From Struthio camelus (lineage: Eukaryota > Chordata > Aves > Struthioniformes > Struthionidae): a DNA stretch of 64,000 nt. The first letter of the stretch is position 1; each line of letters begins with the position of its first letter. A program made the translations under genes and the position numbers. The notes under the pieces were generated by a model. The model searched no databases and was not told the DNA's origin. It saw nothing but the letters and a program-made list of their open reading frames with translations. The stretch spans positions 39,448,911-39,512,910 of the forward strand of contig NC_090942.1 in NCBI RefSeq assembly GCF_040807025.1, written 5' to 3'. Below, one piece after another: positions 52,682-62,800 of this stretch.

Positions 52682-52961
52682 CGGCCCCCCGCCGCGACAT
52701 GGCGGCACCCCCTCCGCGGCCCCCCGCCGCGACATGGCGGAACCATCGCCACGGCCCCCCGCCGCGACATGGCGGCACCCCCTCCGCGGCCCCCCGCCGC
52801 GACATGGCGGAACCATCGCCACGGCCCCCCGCCGCGACATGGCGGCACCCCCTCCGCGGCCCCCCGCCGCGACATGGCGGAACCATCGCCACGGCCCCCC
52901 GCCGCGACATGGCGGCACCCCCTCCGCGGCCCCCCGCCGCGACATGGCGACACACCCGCCC
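52682..52961 (+). repeat. 35-bp monomer array (8 copies) in alternating 70-bp unit
   Basis: Monomers start at 52682, 52717, 52752, 52787, 52822, 52857, 52892 and 52927. Each opens with CGGCCCCCCGCCGCGACATG and then GCG. The tail alternates between a CACCCCCTCCG type (A) and an AACCATCGCCA type (B), so the order is A-B-A-B-A-B-A and a divergent last copy. Copies of each type are essentially identical, implying recent expansion. Each carries an ACATGGCG core resembling the YY1 site (AAGATGGCGGC). Confidence 0.95.
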
Positions 52962-53063
52962 TCCCGGCCGGCACCGGGGCCCGCCCCGCACTCGCAGACG
53001 CTCCCTCGCCCGCGGAGGAAGGCGCCCGCGAGCCCCGCCTCGTCCTGCCCTCCCCGCGGCGCC

Positions 53064-53277
53064 ATGGCGAGCCCCGGCGGGCGGCGGGTCTGCCTGCTGC
53101 AGCTGCGGGGGGTGCTGCTGCCGCCGCCGCGGCAGGCCGAGGCCGAGGAGGGCGAAGAGGAGGGAGAGGAGGAGCCCGAGGAGGAGCCGCGCTTCGCGGA
53201 GGCCGCGCTCCTGGCGGCTTCGGGGCTGAGCGGCGACGGGCCGGAGCTGGCCGCCGCGCTGCCCCCGCGCCGAGCCG
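53064..53277 (+). CDS. HELB: HELB coding exon 1
   Basis: 71 codons plus one base, ending at G|GTGAGG. The ATG sits in GCGCCATGG, a near-ideal context. The product has the [11 protein letters not shown] block followed by a Glu-rich tract ([15 protein letters not shown]). The frame is open upstream through the 35-bp array, with in-frame ATGs as far as 52734, so a longer N-terminus cannot be excluded. Homology to the human start favours 53064. Confidence 0.9.
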
Positions 53278-53783
53278 GTGAGGGGCGGCTGGAGCGGGGC
53301 CGGGCGGTGGGAGGAGGACGCCTCCGCCTCCCTCTCCCCATCGTCCTCGTCCTCCTCGTCGTCCTCCCCTCGGCGCGGCGGCCCCGGCTCAGGCAGCCGC
53401 CGGCGCCCGGGAGCAGCGTCGGGGCTTGGCGGGGCTTGCAGCCGCTTCCGTGGGCGGCGCTGCGCGTCGGGGTAGCGGGGTGTGAGGGCAGCTTCTTGGC
53501 CGCCGGTAACGGCCCGGCTCCTAACGGCCTCGTCCTAGAGGGCAGGGAACAACAACTTCTTCTTTTTTTAAATGTAGAGTCTTCGAGTAAATTTAATTGG
53601 GGCCTCCCCACCCCCGGTTACTGGACTTACGGGCAGCTCTGTTGAGTTTGTACCAGGGTGAAAAAAAAAATCTGAAGTAGACAGTAAATGGATAGTAGAA
53701 AGAAGTGCATTACCACCTGGCTGTGTTTTACAAACGTAGGAAAGCATGAACATCTTCCATTCAAATTAATTTCATACAAAAAG

Positions 53784-53821
<38 letters not shown>

Positions 53822-56800
53822 GTGTGTATATATATATATACACACACACACATATTAGAAACATATATAAAATAATACTTCATGTATATAAATATATATT
53901 CTGCTTTTATGACATGTTAAGAGTGATGGCAGTTAAACTTATTGATCCCCTAATTTCTGTTGCTTAGTGCTTAAAAAGGCAGGTGACCCTGGACCAACTT
54001 CTGCCTAGTATAAGTATTTTATCTGAAAGATGTTTCGAAATAGCTAACTTCAGCTAGGTAACTAGGAGAAAATAAAGGTGGAACTGTAGTGTAGGCCTAA
54101 TTTCTGCTGTGACTCTGGTGAGAAAGAGGTCCTGCTAATGTGTGAGGGAGGGAGGAAGGGAAAGCAGAGGCACACCAGACCATCCAAAGTGTTAGAGGCT
54201 TTTTTGTATTATTATCATTATTATTATTATTATTATGTTGAAACTGTTAATTGCTTATAACTTTGGCTATTTCAGTTGCAGGATATGTTTGGCATACAAA
54301 TGTATCTGAAGAGCATGGAGGCACCCTGGTGCAATACTCTGTGTGACAAAATCCTTGAAAAACTCCGCTAAAAATGTAACGTGGCATAAATGGTGTAATA
54401 TTAAAGCACACATCAGTGTCTTTAATTGGCTTGATAAATATTTATAACCAAGTATTATTATGTGCTTCTGACACTTAGAGAGGCACAGTCGGTTTTAATG
54501 CTTGTTTCTGAGATTGGTTGTGTTTCTGTTTTTAGATATTACTGTAAAAACTGACATTAGGAATTTTATGAAAACCTATGCTTGTTTACTCTTATTAATA
54601 TAAGTTATAATACAAAAGATAAAAATAGGCATGAACAACCAAAATCAAACTGAACTTTTTGTCTTTCCAGTTAGTAGTAACAGTGGTTTATTTTTCTTTT
54701 TAAATTTCAGTTACTATACAAGAAGAAGAATCCAAAAAGGAGTATGAAGTAGTTGGACGTTTTCCATTAGTGGGCCCTTGGTGGACAGTTAACGTTAAAG
54801 TTAAGAAAATGGGGTCGAAGTACTTTGTGCAAGGATATCCATCATATTTTCTGCGGACTGATATAGAGGAAAGCAACCAACAAGTCTTTTCACTCTTTCT
54901 TAAGGAATGTGGTGTTCCTGATTTTTTAAAGCAAGAGTTTTTTACTTGGCTTCCTAGGCAGCCTATGCTGAGTTTTAGAAAACTTGAAGAAAAACTAAAA
55001 CAGTTCCAAGTTTCATACTTAGAGAAAGGGAAGAAACAAGGAGACACCAAGGATTTTGATATCTTTCAGTATGTTTTGAAATCTTGTAGGTATATGTGTG
55101 CTGTTTTGATAGTTTTATAAACTAAAGAGTTCTATTTTTAAGATACTATTTTCAAGATAACGTGTCTTTGTGTGAAGGATATATTTAAATGATTTTTTTT
55201 TTAATGTGCGAAGATTCTTGCATTTTTTTAAATTTGAGGACAGTGGGAGATTGCTAACCCATGAAAGGTGTGCTTACCGTTGCAAATATATTTGCAACTG
55301 TATAAGGACTTATCTGAAATCTGTGGGTTGACTAACTAGAATTATCTGTGCTACAGATGCAAAGACACTGATGTTGGCTTTGTATGGTTTACTGCAATGC
55401 AACAAAGGCTTACCAAATGGTTTCAGCTCTTAAACAAGGCAGTATGACTTTTTAGGGCAAGTAGTGTTCAGAAATGGTGTAGCTAGTTCTCTGCAGTGCA
55501 GAGCATGGGCTAGTGAGCTCAGTTCAATCTGAATGAGCTGTGTTGAATTAGCTGTCAAAGTTTATCTGCAGCCTGCTCATTGGATTGGAAGGGCTAGGTA
55601 GCACGGTGCAGAAACACTGGAGTGTCCCCATGTTGCGCTAGTGTGAAACCACTGAGGATCCTGTCCTGGACTCAGTTGGTATAACTACATTAGTGTTACA
55701 GATTGGATCAGGAGTGTGCTTTTGAGGCAAATGTCCCTCTTTTCCCCGGTTATGCTTTGATTCATATTGTGGAGCAGCCTCTGAGGAATAAGGACTGGAT
55801 GAAGCTAACCACAAGATGTGCTCCAGTAGCACACCTAATGTACCACTAATGGCAGTCAGTCTGTGAGGCCAAACTATAGCTAGTCTGAAGCAAAACACCC
55901 TGAAATGGGTGTAGTCAGGATGTCTGAGTCATGCCCTCAACAACAGCTGTTTTGTTTTGCTCTAAAGGTCTGTTTCTGTTATGCCACATTACTTACTAAA
56001 GTAGACATGGTCAGTTCTAGGTTGGTGCTCTATGCACTAAGGTATCAGTACCATGGGACTCAGTACTCTGAAATCCAGGAGGTCTTTTGAACTTTGCAGC
56101 AGCTGTGCATAAATCCAGAGTCAGGTTGGGCCTAGTATTACGTGCAAGCAAATTAAGTTTTCCAATCACAGAATACCTGGATTACTGGGCAGCATCAGGT
56201 CTAAAGATGGAAGTGACTGTTTTAGAGTCAATTCATATCTGACAGGAAAGGCACTGAGCCAGAGCTCATAGCTTCTGCTAGACTTGAGCTGACTTTACTG
56301 CGAATCAAATGTGTAAAGAGAGGAAAAGTGTATTTTCACAATTCTGTAGACATTTTTTTTTGGTAATATTAAAAAAATTCTTAACCACTCTTAATATACT
56401 CCCTTAAGCCTTTTCATGACTACAAAGGGATTGTAACCTGTAGTGCTAAAACACTGATTTAGTTCTCTGCCTTTTAATGGGATATATAGATCATTTCTGA
56501 TAAAGGCTTGTTTAATCTGTTCATAAAACTTCCAGTGAAGAAGCGTGCACAGCGTGTGGAGATTCTCTGCTGTGGCATTTTGAAGATTTTTCCTAATACC
56601 TAACTTAAATTGCTTTGCTGCAAATTAGGCTTTCTTCTTCTCCTTTCTCTCATTGGGCAATGGAAGCAATTACCGCCCTGTATACCATGTTGCTGCTACT
56701 ACTGTTGTCACCCTTTTTTTTTTTTTTTGTCATTAATTGTTCCACAGTCAAGAAGTTTGTGATATTTTTGTTTAGCACTAGTGTGTATTGGTGGTTCTCT

Positions 56801-59800
56801 TTAAAATTGAGCATTTGCTTCTAAGGAAAAAGAAAAGTTTCATATTTGCCTTTCTGTAGGTAGTACAGTTATAAGAAAAAGTACTTAACTGAGAAAAGTG
56901 GGTGTTTGAACTTCTGAAGCTTCCTTAGCACTTCATTAAAAATTGCACTTCATTAAAAGTTTTTTCTTGCATACTAAAAGATAAAACTTTAAAAAGTTCT
57001 CACTTTTTTTACCATCCATTTTTAAAGTGCTTTATGGAGAAAATCAGTTTCATCATCCCCATTTTACAGATTCCAAGACTGGTACACATAGAGGGAGAAT
57101 GGTAGCCTAAATTCAGGGTCATTCAGAAGGCCAGTGGCAGAGCACTGTTTTCCTAAGTGCTGATCTGATATTATAGAATTACAAGTTTGTTTTCTTATTT
57201 TGGATTGCAAATGTTCTTTTGTACATTTGTGTGAAAATTACCTTTAGATAAGAGAAGCAGGCATGGTGAAGTCTGAACTGACTTTCTACAAAATGTTATT
57301 GAGTATACAGTTTAAACCATATATATATTTTCCGAATGAGTATTTTAGTTACTGGTTTTATTTGTTTGTCGTTTTTTTCTCCAAGGCAGTTCAGGGTTCA
57401 TTTAAAAATATTTCTAAAAGAATTGCAAGGAGTAAGAAATTGAAAGATATTAGGTATGCTTTGGATATGGAGGAGGGAGAAGGATAATAGCCAAAGTCTA
57501 TGTAAGTTGCCTTTGCAAATGGCTTTGTATATTATTTAAAACTTTCTTGGTTTATGGTGCATACAGTTGCAGGAAAGGCAGTATTGGTAGCTATGAATTT
57601 TCCAATGGTCATGGAGTTCTTGCCAGTTCTTCTGCCACGCCATTTTTGCTGTCTTTTGGAGGAAGTATGTTGGCAAAAAGATACTGAAAATAACAATGAT
57701 GCAGATGGTGAGAAAGAACATTTCCAAGATGACAGGCTAACAGAATTGAATGAGATATTAAAGAATGAGCCATGGAAACTTGGATTCAGCAAGGTAAGTA
57801 ATATTAAATAGGGTAAGAAATATGACGTTTTTTACCTTTGATCTTCATTAGACCATAATGCTGTTCTTTCAGTTATGTTCACTTTATGAACTGGGCATTT
57901 GTAGTAAATAAGCTTTAGTTAATTTGCAAAAGGATGATTTACTATGCTCAATCTTAAAGTTTATTTCTCAGCTGATCTAAAATAACTCAGTCTCAAAAGA
58001 TTTTAAAAGTGGTCGTGTTACAAACTTTTGTTTAGTCTTTTCTACAAGGAATAGACAATTAAATAGAGGTAATCAGGCCAAAACCAAAAACCTAATTTGA
58101 AATTGTACTTTTTAATTTTATGTGAGCAAAGGAAATGTTCTGTTTTTCAGCCCATATAACAGTATCTGTAAGTAGTGCGTGTGCTTTCATAGCAAAGTAA
58201 ATCCTAGTGACTTAATAAGAGGTCCTCTGCTCTGGTGGTTCTCTCTTTTTTTTATAATGGGACTTGCAGTTGCTGCTTTCCTTCTCTTCTTAGTTTGCTA
58301 ACACGAACACTTGCTGTGCAACTGTGCTGCTGCAGCTCAACTTAGTACTCAGATGTGAGCTAAAGCTTAGTAGTGCAGAAATATGGGTAGTTAATTCCTT
58401 TGCCTCAGCCTACCAGTACTATCACAGTGCCTAATGTTCTAACTTGTCTCTTCCAGTGTTTCGCATCCTTTGCATTACAAAGCTTTTCCTAATGTCTAGT
58501 TTGACTATTCCTTGTTGCAATTTAAACTTTTTTATCTCTTGTTCCCTATAGCAAGACCTATATTCTCCTTGCAGTTGTTTACTACTTGAAGACAGTCATT
58601 TCTCTCTTAGGCTCAGCAAGCCCAATTCTTCTCCCCACCCCCGGCAGTAGTTCGTCTCTTCTGTACATCTCAGTCTTTCACTTTATTCCTCTAGTCTTGG
58701 TAAATTTCATCTCTTCCGTGAAGTACCCTGTCTAAAATTGGATACAGTATTCTGGCTAATGCCTTACCTATGCTCTGTTTCTACAGTAGTTTGTGTCTTT
58801 ATTTGAAATTGTGATAGTTAAGCGTGCATCAAATCAGACGCACAAGTTCTCTGTAATACCCAATTTCTGTTCAAGGCTTTTGATTTTAAAGTTTCAGTAT
58901 TGTAAGGAAGGAAGACAGAGGAGTTATCGTTCCGTCTCATTTTGAAGTATCTTGCTATCATATGGCTTGAAAAGCATTAGAACTTTGTACATTATAAAAA
59001 ATGTATGTATTTTTGTGGACTTCTACCCAGTGAATTGCAATTTGTATTTAGTGGCAGGAATGTTATTCAGCAAGATGCTAATATCTTCTGAAATATAAAA
59101 ATCTATCTTTGCTTTTATTGCTTTTGGGGAGAAGATTACCTATAGGGAACTGAACCTTTCTTATTGTGAAGCAACATGGGCAGCCTTCCATCAGTGCAAA
59201 CGTCTCCTCTGGAAGATTCCCGAATTGCAGAAGAATGCATTAATTCTGTATGATCGGCTCAAGAAACAATGTAGAGAAATGGGACATACTTATGAAGATC
59301 AAGATGAATTAACTCGTTTTGTGTCTAAAGATATGTCTATTGAGCATGCTTGGCAATCTCTTGAATTTTTGAAAGATCAGCATATAGTGATTAGGGAGAA
59401 AAAAATGGTGTTTCTGCCTCATCTTTACTACTCTGAAAAAGACATTGCAATGTATGTCGGTGACCTTTTATCAAACCACACGTGGCAACTAGATGTTGAT
59501 GTGCGACAGATACTTAGTGTTAATGTTTGTGAGACATCAAGAGAAATAACAGATATTAAAAGGAATGTCACCCAGGCTCATGAAATGGAGCACATGAAGG
59601 AAAATAGTTCAGGAAATCATGATTTTGAAAATAGCTTCCTTAAAGAGGAAGTGAAGTCTACATCTGGTACCCAAAGTAAAGCAGAGGTAGACCTAGATCA
59701 GGTGATTGCTATAGAAAAGATTTGTTCTAATCCTGTCACAATCATAAGCGGAAAAGGTGGTTGTGGGAAGAGTACAATAGTTAGCTGCCTTTTTCGTCAC

Positions 59801-62800
59801 TTAAAGCAGGTGGAAATAGAAGTAGAAGCTGCTTCTAAGGATTTTGAGGGAGACCTGGATGTGTCTGAGGAATGGAATACTTTTAATCATCACTGGGAGT
59901 CAGAAACTACTTGCACGAAAAATCTTTTGAATGTATTATTTACTGCACCTACGGGGAGGGCAGCAAGCCTTTTGAGTGAAAAAACTAGATTTCCTGCATA
60001 TACCCTGCATCAGGTAAGGATTTTTTTTTTAATCATCTTCTAATGTCATTCTTGTTTTGGAAAAAGCTTATCATTGACCTTTTTTATGATACTTTTGGCT
60101 ATTAATGATAATTTTAAGGTACGGCCTGTCAGCATTTGAAAATCAGTATTACGCTTTCAGGAATCATAATCCAATCATCTAAAATGCATTATTTGCTGCA
60201 GCTTTTTTTTTTTTTTCCTACTTCTTATGCACTTCTCAAGTTTGTGCCTTTCTAGGGCATCCGATCTTTTTATCTTACCAGTTTTTTGGAACTCTGAATA
60301 ATCTACAGCATTTAAAATTAACTGCAGAGATCTTCCCTAGATTGCAGAGCTGTTCTCCAGTGCCCTGTTGCATATTGATTCCAGGACATTTGTGAAGAGA
60401 CCATAGGCTGGGGTTGAGCAATGAGACAGATTTTATTCATGCAGTGTTTTCCTAAGTACTGTATATGTGGGTATGTATCTTGCAACAACTTTTAGAAAAA
60501 AGTAGAAAGCAAACTGTTTGCTAATAAATTTAAGTTTCCATCGTCCTAGGTAACAGAATGTGCCACAAGCAGGTTGGAGGGGTTCGTGGTTTCTGGACGG
60601 CTACGCGATTGAAAAAAACATTTTTTCCTTTAAAAAGAAAGTTATTTTGTTTAGCTGAACCCGTGAACTGAGAACAAGTTCGGAGTAGCGGTATAGGTTT
60701 CCTTACTTCATGAACGGATTTACAACATCACTTCTTAATTGATAGCAGATAATAATACAATGTATTATGCCTTGTTAAACTATTTACAAATATGCACAGG
60801 AAGCTTCCAGTTAATAACACAAAAAAGTTAATAGGAAGTACAACAAAGAGGTAACCCAGTATTGCATGGGGCAACGCCAGATGATGACATAGGTGGTATT
60901 GTGCTGTAAGGGTGCAGGGTGAGGTGCCCGATCTGACCACGCTGGGTAGGCATGTCAGTTTTCAACACAATCGTGGTATCAGCAGGCCACGGTGGTGAGT
61001 GTGCTGTCTCTTGGTACAGAACCGTAGTATCAGCAGGCCACACTGGTGGGTGTGCCGGCTCTCAGTACAGAGCCGTAATGACTCATGTGTCCATGGTATA
61101 AAGGTGAAGGGGTGGCCGAAAGGATCCTGACAAACTTGATTCGATATCCCAAATCAAGGGGCAGGGCAGGTCTCGAGGAGCGCTGATTCACCGGTCTGCG
61201 TCCCGCCGTTGGCTGTCCAGCAGCTTCAGAGAGGATGATCCCATATCAGCCCTTATCCTTCCAAAAGGCTGCTTGGCCTCTTTGAGCCCTTAAAAGGGTG
61301 ACCAAGGTCTTCTCCAACAGCACTCTTCTCTTCTCACTGACGCCACCACCAAGCCAAAGCACGGCAACTGGTGCTCCTTTTATAGGGCCTAGCCTGCTTC
61401 ATATCAGCTCTACCATTGGTCAGTTTTGGATCCTCGTTCTAATTGGTCTGTTTCTGATCCCTTATTTAAATATTCCAGAACATGCGCTGTGATTGACAGC
61501 GGCAGCTGCTGCCGGCCTGTGGTATCCGTCCACCAATGGTTTCAAACCTGAGTGAGGGGAAGCCTGGCCGGGTTCCCTTATCCTGATGGGGCCCCACGGA
61601 GGGCATCCTTATTAACTTAATATGCATTCATCAGGATGGGACTTTGTTAAACCATAACAAGGGATGGAACAGCTTGTGTAAATAAAAACAACAATTATAC
61701 AAAGCATCCTGTAGGCTTATCTTACCTGTGTTGGGGACTGGGTGGTTGCCTGTACCCCTTCCCCATGCAATGGTGGCCGTTTATTAGGCTGTTTATCAGT
61801 TATGTTACTGAGCAACTTAATGGCTCACCTTATCTCCTGTCGGGTGCTTGGAGGAAAGAAATGGAGTAGCCCTGCTTTGTGGCCTGCCAGTTGTTTCTCA
61901 GAGCTGGTGGGATAATCCTTATAAACAGTCTTCTGGGGCTGTAAATAAAAGGAAGCAGAGCAAGGTGTGACTTGAGCAGCAAGGACGTGACATGGGTTCA
62001 GCAGTGCTGGGAGGGCGAGATGGAGCTTGGATAGCTAACAGTTACGATAATCGCTGAAATAGGTTTAAGGGATTCCCTGCTTACAGGAAGGTTACCGTGT
62101 ATTTAGAGTAAGAGCAATTTCTTCCCGTGTCAGATAGTGGAAAAGTGAAATTTCTACTACACATAAGATTCAGAATTTGACAGGTAGAGGTTCTCAAAGA
62201 GCCCATGCAGCTCTTCCTGCGTTAAGGCTTCGTATTTGAGTTGTGTTTTATTTTTTGTGGGTTTTTTTGGTGCGTTTGTATAAGTGAGTGTTGATCATCT
62301 CAGCTAGAAATGTGTTCGCTGAGGAAAGAAATAAGACCGAATGATTGAGCCTTCTGATTCTGTACAGGTTTAAGTTCAGAACTTCGGATAATACCTCTAA
62401 ATACAACATTAGAAGAGACCATACTTGGGCTACCGTGGTAAGACAGTTGTTTACAGTCGATTAGTTATAGAACTCAAATTATTTTAATTTCTTTCTAGAT
62501 CATCTATAGTTTTAAATCATGGAAGCAGAGTCAGCAAGGACTGCCGTGGAAGTTTTCTACTGTGACAATTCTGGTTGTGGATGAAGGAAGCTTGGTGTCA
62601 GTACATATTCTTAGTTTAGTTTTAAAGCTCTTATGTGAGCATGCTCAGCTTGCCAAACTTATTATTCTTGGTAAGTGAAAAATACACAATTAGGATTACA
62701 TTATATATATGTATATTTAATAACATTATGCATATGCATTATGTATATAATATATGTATTATATATGTGTATATTTAGTAATACACAATATACAGTGTAA

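Larger units (their letters stand above)
52600..53540 (+). promoter_or_regulatory. CpG-island promoter of HELB
   Basis: Very GC- and CpG-rich block covering about 460 bp upstream of the HELB ATG, exon 1 and the start of intron 1. No TATA box is evident. It includes a tandem array of YY1-like motifs (52682-52961). Long open frames on both strands here reflect the GC-rich repeat and not separate genes. Confidence 0.85.
53278..54710 (+). other. HELB intron 1
   Basis: Begins within the CpG island, then becomes AT-rich. Holds the TA/CA microsatellite at 53784 and the TTA repeat at 54208. No other gene seen. Confidence 0.8.
55090..57566 (+). other. HELB intron 2, possibly hiding a small exon
   Basis: No exon confidently found. 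A candidate at about 57386-57453 has an acceptor and a GTATGC donor, but it reads into a TGA in the required frame and so was not accepted. It also holds CR1- and MIR-like fragments. Confidence 0.6.
60715..61659 (-). mobile_element. LTR-like element (probable solo LTR or LTR with leader), antisense in HELB intron 4
   Basis: On the minus strand it starts at 61659 with TGTTATGGTTTAAC, the type of 5' terminus seen in many avian LTRs. About 210-245 bp on are two CCAAT boxes (61446-61442 and 61419-61415), then a TATAAAA box at 61384-61378. This is the layout of a U3 promoter. A 52-bp tandem repeat lies further downstream. No gag, pol or env remains. The 3' limit and any target-site duplication were not resolved, so the left boundary is approximate; GC content differs from the surrounding intron. 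Confidence 0.6.
60014..62498 (+). other. HELB intron 4
   Basis: Carries the antisense LTR-like element (about 60.7-61.66 kb). The rest is unannotated intron; I see no other exon. Confidence 0.8.

Noticed and set aside
52516-53611. Up to 317-codon Pro/Arg/Gly-rich frames on both strands over the HELB promoter
   Set aside because: Repeats of a 35-bp unit read in several frames; no conserved protein content apart from HELB exon 1 itself.
57386-57453. Candidate missing HELB exon with acceptor CTCCAAG and donor GTATGC
   Set aside because: Length would restore phase, but the required frame meets a TGA before the donor.
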